The position numbers and the translations under genes were made by a program. From Planococcus citri (lineage: Eukaryota; Arthropoda; Insecta; Hemiptera; Pseudococcidae), in contig NC_088681.1 in assembly GCF_950023065.1 (NCBI RefSeq), forward strand, positions 30,228,836 through 30,292,835: a stretch of 64,000 bases of DNA. The letters run 5' to 3'. Positions 12,241 to 24,850 of this stretch are shown here, in pieces; positions within the stretch are counted from its first letter, which is position 1, and each line of letters opens with the position of its first letter. The notes under the pieces are model-generated. The model was not told the origin of the DNA. It worked only from the letters and a program-made list of their open reading frames with translations, and made no database searches.

Positions 12241-15200
12241 TTAAAACCTTGTATTATCCGGCATTCGAATAAAATACGGTACTTGATTTAACGATGCTCT
12301 GTAATGATGCAGCCAACGTGATCCTTTTCTTAAACTACCATCGATACCATCTTGCCACACTCCTGCTGGTAAATAAACTTCTCTCATAGTTGATTTAGGC
12401 CTCAACATGGGAGCTACGATTAATTCTTCGCCGACGCAGAATTCGTCTTTGACTGTGTGACATGTCGTATCTGCTGGGTCGAGCATCCATAAAGGTCTTA
12501 TTAACGGAATACCCGTTTCTAATGCGTCTTTAACGTATTTCTGTAGTAATGGATTCACCTGTTGAACGATAAAATGATTAAATAAGAAGCCAACCACACG
12601 AGTAATTCGCTCATTCGGTAGCATGCGTGTTTCAGTCGAAATAGGTACCTATATAAATCACCGATTTGATGATTACACCTACTTACTTTTTGTTGCCTCA
12701 AAGCGGTTAAATTTTTAGCCAAATCGATAACTTCTTTATCATACTGACTGGGTAAGTACGAAAATCTTATCACAGGTAAAAACGTAGCTAATTGAAGCCA
12801 CCTTATATATAATTCGCGATCTGGTAACTCGTTGGTGCTTTCCACGTCCGAAAATATATCCAATGTTTCATTAGCTAAAATCATAGTTTGTTGATAATTG
12901 ATATAAAATTCGACGAAAATAGACCATTGACTTCATGTAATGTGAAAATGTTGAACTCACCCTTGTGATTTTTTGTCATCTCGCTAACGTAGTCTCCTCC
13001 TACAGGACCTGGCATTAAAAAAGGGTATCCAACTATACCGTAGGTCAGAGTAGTTGGAATGATGACTTGTAACGACTCCCAAGAGGACTGTAACGAAGGC
13101 AATGATAAAAATACAGGAGCAGGTGGCCTACTGATAGTCGATGAAATAGCTAACACGGGGACAGCCGCCAAAACACAGTCGGTAAATGATACTTTGTAGT
13201 GATCCGGATTCGTGAGATTATTCTTGAATTGGTAATATCTTGGTAAATCGTATGCTGATCCTGAAATCATAACATTACGTTCGAATATTTCAATTTTTTT
13301 GGAATATTAAATTTGAATGAAATCATCTCTTCTCCAGTCAACTCCTGTGAACATGATTTTTTTTCAACTTTTCTACGCCTGACGATCGCACAACATTTGC
13401 TATTCACGAGTATAGAGGTTTGCAGACTCAGAATTTGAAGGAGTAAAAAAACGATGTTTTAAAATTCTGTCGACGAATTGCCAATCTTTTGCTTTGCCAG
13501 CGAGGTTATTTCAATTTTTAGAGAAGTTCGAAAAAATGGAGGGGGATTTGGGGAGGAGCATTTTTTGACAAATCGAACAATAATTTTTCCAGTTGATTTC
13601 TGAATCAAAATTCAAAATTCAAAAACAATCCACTTTGTAAAAATATGTGAATAATTTTTTTTTGTGAAATACATATAAAAATCAAAATAGGAAATGAGTT
13701 TAAAAAAATATTCAATAAGAAAAGAGGAGGGAGGGTGGACATTTTTTCTAGGGAGCATTTTTTTGGCAAAAAGTTTTTGATACCGATCTCAATGGAAAAA
13801 TCAATCAACACGACTGGCAATATTGCCAACTGTTTCCGAAGACAGAAATTTCTCCAGAGTTGCCAATTTTTTTCAAGGGCAAACATTTTTTATATTTTTT
13901 CCTTCAATATTTCGCACTCATGTAAAAAAAAATTGAAAAACTTCAAAATTTTGAAAGCCAGAAACGTCAGAAAAAGGAAAAAGCAGCACACAAATAAGAT
14001 GGAAGAACACAAAAGCAAAAATCGAAACGAAAATGGATTAAATTGAAAATTACACCCACCCCTCCGCCCACTACAAAACGGACGACCAAACCAGAAGGAT
14101 TTGAAAAAATACTATTTTCAGAGGGAGGGGGAAGAAAAAATCAGGTTGGGTTGAAGTTTTTTCTTGGTATTAAAATAAAAATTGATAACATTTTAATAAA
14201 ATGAAAAAATGAACAGAAAAAAATAAATGTCCTCATAGCATAATTGAAAAACAATTTGATTTTGAACTGAAATATGTACATAGTTCAATTTGAAAAATGT
14301 TTTCAAAGAATACCAATAATCAAGCATTTCGGAAAAAATTCAAAAAATAAACACTTTTTAGAACTGAAGAAAATAAGATTATTTATGAATTAATTTTTTA
14401 AACATGTTGCTTTGTTGAAACTTCAAATAATTAGCGTATTTTTCTGATAATCAAATGAAAATAAAAATTGATTTAGAAAGTAAAGAAGCCAAGAAACTAC
14501 TCTCATAAAAATTCAAAAAATAATTTATAAAATGAAATAACTAAATGATAAAACAAATCAACTGAAGGATTTCTCTTCTTGTTAAAAAAACATTGGATAA
14601 ACGACTAAAAAAAATAAAATTAAAATAAAACATTTATAAAATTTGAATTTTTTTCAATACCTCCTTTTCTTGAATTGAAACTGAAAAAGGAATCATTTCT
14701 ATAAATAGGTACTTTTGGTTTTTTTTAATCTTTTTTTTTTGGTTAAAAAAATTCAACTATGAACTAGAAAAATTAAGTCTGATCATTATTATGTAGGTAA
14801 TCACCTAATCAGTTTATCTATCAACAAGTCTCAGTCCAAAAATAATCATTATTTTAAAAAAAAAAAAAAAAAGTAAAATACCGGTCACTTGAAAAAATAA
14901 CCAAAAAATTCAATTTTGGTGGTAGAGTAGGTACGTTTAAAAACATCTTTCAAAAAAATCGACCAAAGAAAAAAGCACAGAGCCAACTGAAAATATTGGA
15001 AAACCAAGCAAAAAAAACAAGAATTCAAAACAATTATTTTTGATATTTCATTGAGCTATCAAAAAATTATAAATAAAAATGTTCTTATCAATGTAAAAAA
15101 AAATGCACAACTTCTTAAATTTCTAATGGTGTGAGGAGAGGAGGGGCAATGTGTACGATCAGAATAAATCGAAATATTATTGCACAATATGCATATTTTC

Positions 15201-18200
15201 AATTTAGTTAGATTTATCAAAAATAATAAACTATTACCAGGTAAACAAATTTTTCGGAAAACTGGAATTCTGGTAACCGAAGTAACTTTTTTTTCATGCT
15301 TCACATTTAAAATACATAAACGTGCTGTTATTTGTACCCAAAATGTAAAATCAAAAGCTACAAAAGCATAGCTTAATGAATCGTAATATAAATTACCTAA
15401 ATCCAGACACAAAGCGTCAACTTTATGAGACTCGAATAATTGCCTCATACGTCCCTGAAGCCAAGATCGCGTTTCATTATTCGTAATATCCAACATCCCC
15501 GCACTCCTCAACGATTTATAGCTCGTCAGCGCTGGAATTTGACGATTTTTTTCACTTCCTCGTTCATTGATCTGAAAAAAAATCCCAAACGTAAGAAATC
15601 CTACAGCAAAGCAAACTTGATTCCTCGAATCGATTCTTACTCCTTACCAATAAATTTTTCTCGACCAATTCGGCAAAGTTGATGGATTCCGTGCCGACGA
15701 AAGGTTGAATAGTTAGAATAATTCTGAATCCTCTCCTCTGAATAATATCGATGGTCTCTTTGATGGTGGCAAATCGTTCCTCATCGAAAGTAAAATCTCC
15801 GATTTCCGTTTGCCAGAATTCATTTAACAAAACATGCCCTGCGAAAGATTACTATAATAACATTAGATTACGGTCGAAGAGAGCGAAATTGAATAGACTG
15901 ATATACGATGAGAAAATCCATTCACTTATTCCCTAATGGGCGACATTTCGTGCCGAAATAACGAAATGAAGATACTGTCACCCTTGCAATATAGGCAACA
16001 AAAGAATCAACAGCGCAACAAAGCAACATTAACGAGCCTATAGTTTACCCACAGTCATCTTTCAGCTTAATATTATGACGTTTTTATGAGACGCAAATTA
16101 AAAATAGCTCGTCTCTCGTATAAAAAACAACTCTTTCGCGAATACGACCCTGTACGTGAAGTTGCTTTAAAAAAATTACGACCGGCGAAAGAAGCGACGA
16201 TGTATAAACCGTTTTTGCAATTCTCTACGCTGTATAATATCTAGGTACGGAGAAACGGAGATAAAGAAGAAACTATGGGTAATTATTGGAATTTTATTAC
16301 CGAGCTACACCGATGACATTTTCACATCGTAATATTTTGCCACCGAGAACCGAGTCGAGTCATTTTGAAAAGAAAAAGGTACCTAAGTAGGTATTTTTGC
16401 AAAATACGTAAGGTATAAAATAACAAAAACATACTCGTAGGCTAATTCGATGCGCATTTCGTAAAGCGAATAATTTCAAGAAAAGCGGATTTTCAGCGGA
16501 TTAGACGAAGGCGCTAATCTACAACGTTCTGAGCGAATAATTTACAATAAAACGGTACCTACGCTACGCGTTCCTTTGCAAATACTAATATCTAATTACT
16601 TTCAGTTAAAATTGCAAATTACCTTGTCTAAAATATCCCAAAGCTATAACATTCTCGGTGAAATTAACAATGGCCGTATCTGTCAACATTTGCTTATCTT
16701 TAGGAGCGATTTGCCAAACTGGCTCTGTTAGCAACGAATAGATGACTTCTAAATCGGATTTCTTCAATCCATCCCATAATGATTTTTCCGATAAAGCTAA
16801 ATGCAGCGATTTCATATTACTCGATGTGCATACCGTATAATTCAACGTTGGTTGGTTCGCATTTGTCCTCCTGTACGTGAAGTGATCGTGCTGACCCTGC
16901 ATAAAATATAATTCATGTCAGCATGAGAATGAATTTCAAATTTCAAAGATGGTGAAAATGAGAGGAAGAGTCATACTTACTCTTAAACAAAGTCTATTCT
17001 TATCAGCATTAATCGATACGTAAAGAGGTGATTGAGGATCTACAGTAATAGCTACTCCTTTGGAATTAATAAAGTAACGTTTGAGTACAAGACCCCAACG
17101 ATGATGACCTATATGGCCAGTGATAAAAGGAGACATCTCTACTCTGCCTAGTTCAACAGGCCACGCCATTCCTAATGTTCTTCCTCCACCATACCTGTAT
17201 AAAATATGCAACAGAATCGACACATTTTACATCAAAAATAAATGGAGAAAGGCAGAAATGATTTTAAAAGTAAATAGGTATATAGCTAGGTACCTTACCA
17301 ATGGCCATATTGGTATCCATCTTCGTAGCAATCGGTCGGATTAATGGAATCAGATAAACTATACCAACGTATATAATAGCAATTCAAATTTCCAGATTTT
17401 TTCACATGATGTAGTTTAATTCTGGCATGATCCATCCATTCGAAACATAAAGACCCATCATTATCAACATTTTCAGGTCGACAATGGTAAACTCTGTCAG
17501 TATCCGGTAAATCAACTCCTAAATGACCAAGTGCTATTTCAACTCCTTCGTTACTGTACAGTCTGAGGAATTTGGCTTCTTTATTGAATCTGGTGTAAGG
17601 AAAATATTCTCTCTGCATAAAAGAATTAGATATAGACATTAAACAGGGTGGATATTATGATCAGCCAACATTATTACAGCTACCTACGTAAGAAATATGC
17701 TGATAACATACCTGTAATACTTGTTGATAATAATATACATGGGCGAATGAAACCGTAAAGACGATGAGAAGAAATAAAAATCCAACAAAAAATCTCAAAT
17801 GGAATTCCGAATTTGGTTTTTTTCTCCTATTATACGGTAATGTCATCTGATGAAAAAACAATAACACAGAAAATGACGAATTCAATTAATTTTCAATATT
17901 GCGGTCTATTTTTGAATAGAACTTTATTGAATTTTGTAAAAAAAAAAAACAACTGATTTTGTGCACTATTTTAGTGAAGTTTAGAAAATAATGTTTGATA
18001 CTGTGACCAAAATAAGTATCGAGAATGAGTCTCAGATAAGCAAGCCAAAAGGTCACTAATAAACAGTGATATTATCGAAGACGAAAATTACAAAATTTAT
18101 CTAGGTACCATCAATTTTTCTCGAAGTAAACTAGCAATTGAATTGATACTGGTGACTGAATGCTGAGGCGAGTATTCGATATCGTCATTATTCAAACGGA

Positions 18201-21200
18201 ACCCAGGAGGTGCGACTGATTTTCGTCGAACTCGGTGTGTTCTATAAAAAAAATGAGAGAGAGAAAATGAATTGGTGATATGATAAAAATAGATAAGAGT
18301 TAATTTGGACAAAATAAATGTACCTATAAGCTCTAGATGCTGTACCACCGATATGGCAGCTGTCGTCATCGGATGTTGGAGCATCGCTGAAAGTATCACT
18401 GGTGTCATATCCTCCCCCTCCATGCCTCATATGTTCCGGTGTCAGCTGAAAATATTGCATAATTGATTGAGTTATCGTGATTTTTTCAGGATGAGTTTCA
18501 AACATAACAAAAATAAAATTAAATGATAAATTAACTAAACAAAATTTTTCCTCAATGAAATCATAGATAAGGTAGGTAGGTATTTCTTTCAAAAAATAAA
18601 TAAATAAAATATTAAAATTAAAAAAAAAACAGCAATAAAAAATTTGAAAATTACTTTGTGCATATTAAGTAGGTATAGAGAAAAGAAATCGAATCACAAT
18701 TTAAGCTTTAAAAAAGCTGGAAATTTTTTTATCTGAAATAAATTTGTGACTCAGCTCGTAGCCTCCCTAGCCTCTTAGCCATAGCTCACATCTCTGTACA
18801 TAGCACAGCTTCAGCGTACTTCTCATTTTAGCTTGTAACCACATTAGTCTGGTTCTTATCATTTATTTATTAATTGTAAATTTTTCCAATTCCATTCAAT
18901 CGTCTGAAGTTGTTAGTTTTTATTTTTATTTTTTTTTGAAACTGAAATTCTCCCTCCCCCAACTTAAAATCAAGTTATGTTAGGAGCCCGTTTTCGAGTT
19001 GAAAAAAATATACCTAGTAAAAAATTATTGATAAAAAATCATTAAAGTTTTCAATTTATCCATCAGAATTTTGCTAACTAGGTATACCTTATTTTTAAAA
19101 AGAAACACCATCGTCTCCCATTCAATGTTTGCAGTTGACATTTTTTTTTTAAATTTATTTTTCTGCCAAAATTCTTCTAAATAAGCCCCATTTTATGAGA
19201 AACTTTCACCGGGCTTCTAAGTAAGTATTTTAGTTCTTGTGCAAGTGCACGGAGCCCCTCCCCTTTGAGAAAAATTTCAAAAAAGTAAAAATTTTCAATT
19301 GAAGAAAATGTTTTAAAATTTTTTGGAGGGAATGAGGGGTTTCCTAAAAAATGCGTTATTCAGAAGAATTCTCAGAGGTTTGGTAATCTCTTGGGTCTAT
19401 GAGAAGAACCCACTAAAGTTGCATACAGTCATCCCCTCCCCTCCTCCGATTGAAATGTTCAACAATTGATGTAATCTCAGCTCGGCGTTTCCCAATATTT
19501 AACCGATATCATGAAACGATTTTTTTTTTCGTCATCAGGTATACCTACCTATTATTGAATTTACGTTCAACTTTCCATTTAGTGCTCATAATATCTCAAA
19601 AACAAAGCTTCCTGGGGGAAAAATGAATCATTTTTTAGAATAAAAATTCACTCATTCTTTGTTTTGTGAGACCCTTACCTAAAATACTTTTTCTTTAAAA
19701 GCCAATTTTCAGTGATTTCGATATTTTCAATCTTGAACAATTAATTTTTCGAAAATACATACCAACATTTCAACAAAAACAAAAAAAAAATTGAACTATT
19801 TTTCTCCCAAAATGCTGTACTTTTTGAGGTCAAAGATAGCTATTTCAAGTTATGTGTTCCAAATAAAATTTCAATGAATAATTTTTGAGGAGCTTTTCAT
19901 TTGGATGTAGGTCCTCTGTATTTTGTTGCAATAATGATTCCCAAAAGCAGTAGGAAAACTTGGAAAAATGAGTCGAAAAGTCATTTCAATTTGGGACTAT
20001 CGTACCTACAAGCGTAGGTACTCATATTTGCTCAAGATGAAGAAAAAACAAAAATTAATAGATATGAAAAAATATTAGGATTTTGAAATGATAATAACTC
20101 GAAATCCAAGGGGAATGGTCATTCATTCGGCTTATAGAGGTTTTCGAGATAATCAGTTTCGAGTTACGCAGGTAAGATTTTGAGAGAGTTCGAGTTATAG
20201 AGGTCTTACGAAATGAATGAATTTAGAGATATGTAAGTGCATAAAAGATAGAAGTATGAATTGAAATATTCGAGTTATAGAGGTAAACGCCAGACAACGT
20301 ACAACTTATAGAGGCTTTCCCACTATTCTCAGCAAAAGTTTAACTTGGAGTTACAACTGAGATATGTAAGTGCATAAAAGATAGAAGTATGAATTGAAAA
20401 TATTCGAGTTATAGAGGTAAACGCTCGACAACGTACGACTTATAGAGGCTTTCTTGCTATTTTCAGCAAAATTTTAGCTTCGAGTTATGACTGGTTTATG
20501 TAGTGAATTTCGACTTATCCGAGTAAAGTTAACATTGAGTGTTATGGAGATTTCAAGGGGAATGGAGGTTGGTTCGGCTAATAGAGGTTTTCGAGTTAAA
20601 GAGTTTCGAGTTATCGAGGTTCCACTGTATTTAGAAAATTGTACATTACGATTACTTAATGAAAAAAACCATCAAAGCCCTGGTTGAGTGAAAATTTTTT
20701 ATCAACGTTTCTTTCATTTTATTCTTTGATTTTGGAGGCTCTGCAGTCTGCATACGGAGACCAGCATTGCTTTAAAATTTTTTCTACACAAGGAGGTCGT
20801 TTTGGAAGAATTTTGACACAAAAATTGAAAATATCTATCATTTTTTTATCGACTATTCTTCTATTTTATTTTTTGATCTAAGAGGAGGGGAGGGTGCTTC
20901 GTACCGACAGCCTAACATTGTTCGGAAGCTCGGTGGAGGTTTTTTATTGTAAAATGGGATATCTGGAAGAGTTCTTTGGGCAATTTTAAGATTTTAAATA
21001 AAAGTTCATTTGTTATCTAGGTGTCTATTTTTTTAATATTTCGAACTAGGGGGGGGGGGTGAGCTCCTAGCATCATTTTTTTTCCTTCAAGTGAAATCAA
21101 AAAATGAATAGAGAATTATTTCATCATAAAATCCAACAACTGTGAGATGTAGGTTTGTGGAGATTTCACCACTCATGTTGCTCGAGATGCTGTTTTTTCT

Positions 21201-22276
21201 CAATTTCAATTTCGTATTTTAAGTATATATTTTGTTTTAATTTAATTTTTTTCAAATGCTTTACGTTTTTTAATTTAATCAGCACACTGAGTTGAAATTT
21301 CGTCCAGAAACCAAAAATAATGACCATTTTCATGTTGCATCTTTCATTTTTTTCCAACTTCCCAAAACCTCAAAGGTGCAGGGGCAGTATCGGAAATAGA
21401 AACGATTTTCATAATTTTTTTTACATCATGTTAATTTCTAGTTATTTAGCTCAAAAATTACTAAATTTTGAAACGTTGGGGCTTTAATGAGATAAAACAT
21501 TGTGGAATCTGTTATAAATGTTTACTATCTCAATGGAACAAATGCGAAAATGAAGATTAAACGTAAGACTAAAAATACTACGGAAATATTTCTCAAACCC
21601 CCATATTCATTTTAAATTAGTTCACAGTCAAGACAACCGTCAAAGCAGCTGATTCCGTTATCTAATACCTAATTCGTTTAATAATCGATTAGAGAAAAAA
21701 TATCTACATACCAATACTTCAACATTCACTTCACAAGTAAATCCACAATATGACGTGAAACCGCACCGAATCGACACTGGAAAAAGTAAACCAGGAGAAC
21801 TTTGACAACACCATTCAAGTTTTCAGAATCCTATAAATTTTTCAATCACCCCAGTGCTTTTCAAACTTTCAGACAGCACAGAGATTCCGCATCTAAGTAC
21901 CTATCTAAGACCTATACACCTGTACCTGTATAATTTTCAAAATACTATTATACGATAGACTAACCTGAGGTTCGTATTCCGGAGGTTCGGACATAATTGC
22001 ATCTAATCCGGCCGGTAACGATACGGAATTACGTCTTGTCCACGCGTTACGATTACTAGTGCCAGGTTTAGGTAAATCTGCAGGATCTCCGTCTTCTGGC
22101 GATAATAGACGTGTCTCCTCGCAATTGACTTCATTACTTGGTTTCTCTTCGTCATGATTGTCGCAATTGGTTATATCCGCCACCGTCGTCGTCGTTTCGG
22201 GTCTCCCATTTTTACAGCTGGTAATCTGCACTCGAGATATAGGCAACGATGAATTCTTTATCAGCGGAGTTGACAT
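12241..22276 (-). CDS. Glycoside hydrolase family 31 type II membrane protein, MYORG / SITS-binding-protein-like, 12 coding exons
   Basis: I assembled 12 exons by matching GT-AG splice sites and reading phase. In transcript order they are 22276-21965, 18445-18324, 18241-18109, 17846-17712, 17612-17299, 17194-16981, 16896-16623, 15838-15648, 15571-15397, 13260-12961, 12874-12687 and 12558-12241. They sum to 2676 nt, giving 891 aa plus TAA, with every junction in phase. The start ATG is preceded by an in-frame stop. Residues 1-205 form a polar cytosolic tail, about 208-226 are one membrane segment after basic NRRKKP, and the rest is an extracytoplasmic GH31 region. Family motifs are GHWYGGGRTLGMAWP (about 338-352), GHVLLNEFWQTEIGDF, LDLG with candidate nucleophile Asp622, GYPFLMPGPVGG (about 701-712) and GIPLIRPLWMLDP. 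MYORG relatives are ER/Golgi-type glycosidases. The usual acid/base Asp before the SxW motif appears to be Gln681, so activity is uncertain. Confidence 0.93.
12961..13260 (-). CDS. GH31 gene, coding exon 10 (catalytic barrel, acid/base region)
   Basis: The exon completes the LDLG nucleophile motif across the splice junction and runs to the conserved GYPFLMPGPVGG segment. In MYORG-like enzymes the general acid is an Asp shortly before a Ser-x-Trp. Here the corresponding stretch reads SLQSSWES, with Gln at the position I align to that Asp. The alignment was made by eye from remembered family motifs and should be treated as provisional. Confidence 0.85.
13261..15396 (-). other. GH31 intron 9 (2.1 kb), no embedded gene
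   Basis: This is very AT-rich intronic sequence with A/T homopolymers (for example 14855-14873). No repeat with clear ends and no open frame with protein-like composition was found on either strand. Confidence 0.7.
17712..17846 (-). CDS. GH31 gene, coding exon 4 (membrane anchor)
   Basis: This 45-codon exon follows acceptor TTTTTCATCAG and ends at donor GTATGT. It carries the basic stretch NRRKKP followed by about 19 hydrophobic residues (FFVGFLFLLIVFTVSF core). That is a signal anchor with positive residues on the cytosolic side, giving an N-in, C-out protein. The exon begins with a Met codon, so a shorter isoform lacking the tail could start here. Confidence 0.88.
18109..18445 (-). CDS. 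GH31 gene, coding exons 2 and 3 (rest of cytosolic tail)
   Basis: Exon 2 is 18445-18324 and exon 3 is 18241-18109; they encode residues 105-189. Exon 2 has a His/Gly-rich patch (HMRHGGGGYDTS) and an acidic Ser/Asp run (SDDDS). Exon 3 ends in LLREKLM. Both exons end at weak donors (GTACAT and GTACCT), so alternative splicing of the tail is possible. The reading phase nevertheless closes only if both are used as given. Confidence 0.8.
18446..21964 (-). other. GH31 intron 1 (3.5 kb) with transposon-derived repeat
   Basis: This is the longest intron of the gene. It is AT-rich, with G runs near 21049-21060. Its main feature is the repeat block at about 20088-20627, described separately. No other coding sequence is supported. 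Confidence 0.7.
20088..20627. mobile_element. Remnant with pogo/Tigger-like end and GAGTTATAGAGGT subrepeats
   Basis: The right end, read on the minus strand, is CAGTGGAACCTCGATAACTC, bordered by TA at 20628-20629. That is the style of pogo/Tigger terminal repeats. Inside, the phrase CGAGTTATAGAGGT and variants recur many times. A unit of about 133 bp (AGATATGTAAGTGCATAAAA...) is duplicated at about 20226 and 20359. The matching left terminus is missing, so the copy is truncated or rearranged. Confidence 0.6.
21965..22276 (-). CDS. GH31 gene, coding exon 1 (cytosolic tail)
   Basis: This 104-codon exon starts at ATG 22276-22274. Longer readings begin at a TTG and run into an in-frame TGA just upstream. 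It is polar, rich in Thr, Ser, Pro and acidic residues, with a basic patch WTRRNSVS and a PPEYEPQ end, and has no recognisable domain. Coding exon 1 is separated from exon 2 by a 3.5-kb intron. The donor is GTTAGT at 21964. Confidence 0.85.
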
Positions 22277-22340
22277 CGTATCATCACATGTCAATATACG
22301 TCAAGTGGTCCAGTGCCCTGCCCCGATCGCCTCGACTACT
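22277..22340 (-). other. Possible spliced 5' UTR segment of the GH31 gene
   Basis: Upstream of the start codon, the minus strand reads TTTTGTTTGCGTAG with AG at 22342-22341. That is an acceptable splice acceptor 64 bp before the ATG. It would allow a distant non-coding first exon. An unspliced 5' UTR with a start site near 22.4 kb is an equally possible reading. Confidence 0.3.
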
Positions 22341-23630
22341 CTACGCAAACAAAATCATACCACAGGTGTAATTAACGCATCAATCGACACTAAACTGCGA
22401 ACAAACGCTTTGTTATCGCGGGGCTGATGAAACGAAAATTCATTTTTATCGTTTTATAATGCGTTTATCGACTTTTATTGATAATACGTCTTCTGTTCTG
22501 TTCGTCTTATGGTATTTTAAACCTACCTACTTACATGCACGTTTACGTAATTCATTAAGTGGTGTATAAATAAATGTAAAAATCAAATAAATAATTATAA
22601 ACGGTATCATTTGAACGATTGTTATATCTCGTATTTATTTGCTACCTGTGAAAAAAATTGCCAATACATATTCTCCTTATCATATCAATTACCGGCAAGG
22701 TGAGGATATATTTTGCACATTATATATTTTAAAGCTTCGGTGCAGCTTTGAATGGCAATAATTTTGAAAGAAACTTTGGTAGGTACTAGGTAATCATTAT
22801 GCAGATTTTATCTTTAATCTTTACACTTTTCGTTACTCATAGTAACTCTTCGTGACCCTTGTTCAATACAAAGTAGAATATCAATACGAGTATACCTACC
22901 TAGTATAAAGTGTAAATACAAAATACATGCAATAAAATATTATCATAATAATGGCCTTCAACAGGTTACCTACAATCAACTCGAGTAGGTATTTTTGTTA
23001 TCAAGGTTTCGTTTCTATTATATCTTTTGCAGAAGCACGTAAACAGAAATCGATGTGGGTGGATAGAATCTCTGATGAAATCCAAAAATTGAAAATTCAT
23101 CACTTTGAAACGTTTACACGACTTGACCATTGATAAAATCACAAAATGAATTTTAGGCAAAAGCCTCTAATAAAAACTCTTTAGTTTGTAAACTGACAGA
23201 AATCATGGTTCTTTATAATTTTGCATTTAAAACTTTTACATCAAAGGTATCGTAAGTAAGTATTAAAGCTCAAAATCAGAATAATTACGCATTTTCAAAT
23301 TTTTCAGACAAAATAGAGAATTTTGTAATTTTCCACAAACACCAATCTTCTTTATATTGAAATCATAATGTTTGGATCCATATTGAAAACCAATTCCAAA
23401 TTTCCAATTTTTGATTTGAAACCTCTTAAAATGTTCAGATGGAAAACGTATTTTTTGAAAACTTAAACCAAAACTAAAGTACCTAGCTAACCGGAATTCT
23501 CCCTCGAATTTTTTACCATTTCCTTTTAACTGTTGTCCTCATTTTCATTCTAACCCTGCAAGAGATTTGAGCAAAATAAAGGAGAGAGAGAGAAGGGTAA
23601 TTCTAGTAACTTTTGTGTGTTTTTGAGACC
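22341..23630. other. Region upstream of the GH31 start, no gene seen
   Basis: It contains a modestly CG-richer stretch at 22310-22420 next to the GH31 start, then AT-rich sequence with TAGGTA clusters (22520-22530, 22780-22790, 22895-22905). No coding region is supported. Confidence 0.5.
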
Positions 23631-24850
23631 CATGCTCAATTTTTTCCGAAAAGAAGTTACTTCAGTACCCAAAAAAGTTTGAAAATGAAGAAGTAACTAC
23701 GTGAAAAAAGTCACCAAAAAAAAACTCGATAGTGACTTTGACCATTTTAGCAACAAAGAGGATTATTTTGTAAATTACCTACCTGTTGACAAAACAGCGA
23801 TGATTTTTTTTTGTAATTTCTGTCACAAAAATTTGACTTTTTTTGAAATTTGTTGATAACAAAACGAGACTATTTGAACAAAGTGAGAATTTTTTCAATT
23901 TCTAGCAAAAGGCAAGACTTGTTACTATTTTTTAGCAGAAAGTAAAACTTTGGCAGCCATTTTAGCAAAATAGACAGCACTTTTTAACAATTTTTGGCAA
24001 AGGAAATTTTTGTCAACATTTGAAAAATCAAGAATTTTAGACCATTTTTTGCACGATGAAGCAAGACTTGGACAATTCTAGCAAGAAGCAGCAGTAAGTA
24101 GTAAGTATAAGTACCTACTTTGAGAAAATTATTGACAAAAAAGTGGTAGGCACTTTATGGCAATTTCTGGAGAAAAAGCGAGATTTTTGAAGTTTTGGGT
24201 GATTTTTGGAAAAAAGTGAGGTTTTTAGCTACATATTTAGCTGGAAAGCGATAATTTTGGTCAAATAACATGACATTGACAATTTTTTTTAAAATAAGAC
24301 TTTTTGGCAATATTTGACAAAAAAGTGATTTTTTTCACGATTTGTTTGAAAAAGGGAAGATTGCAAAAAATTAAACTTTTCAGTAATTTCAGGGCTCGAA
24401 CTCAATTTTTTCTCAAAAAAAGTAACCTTGGTAAACAAAAAATTTCGAAAAAGTAGCCTAACTAAAAAAGTGACAAAATGAGAGCAAAATATTTTAATGC
24501 AGAAAAAATCTCAAAAAAAAAGTTGAACTAGGTATTTTGGAACTCTTTCATAAAAATGCGAGGCTTTTTGACTGCACAAGTTTAAATTTTTTGGAATTTT
24601 TTGCAGAAAAACAACAATTTTAGCAATTTTGTTAAAAATAGATAATTGTTTAAAATTTTTGAAGGAAAGCAAGACTTTGGCAATTTCAACAAGAAGGGGC
24701 CTTTTGAAAATGATTGGAAAATAAGCGATACTTTTTGACGATTTCTGGCAAAAAAAACGCGAGGCTTTTGGATAATAATTTTTCAATAAAAAATTGAAAA
24801 TTTTCTTTCGGCAAAAATCAGCAATTTTTGGGAATTATTGACAAAGAAAT
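23631..24850. repeat. Degenerate low-complexity repeat tract
   Basis: Phrases such as GACTTTTTGGCAA, GACAAAAAAGTGA and AGCAAGACTT recur with drifting spacing (roughly 35-60 bp) throughout. This looks like a decayed minisatellite. Open frames here are artefacts of the repeat. Confidence 0.5.

Noticed and set aside
15059..15511. 150-codon minus-strand frame as a complete protein
   Set aside because: Only the first part is exonic (GH31 exon 9, ending at 15397); the remainder is intron read-through.
18242..18592. 116-codon minus-strand frame with a hydrophobic start
   Set aside because: It is GH31 exon 2 plus intron sequence on both sides.
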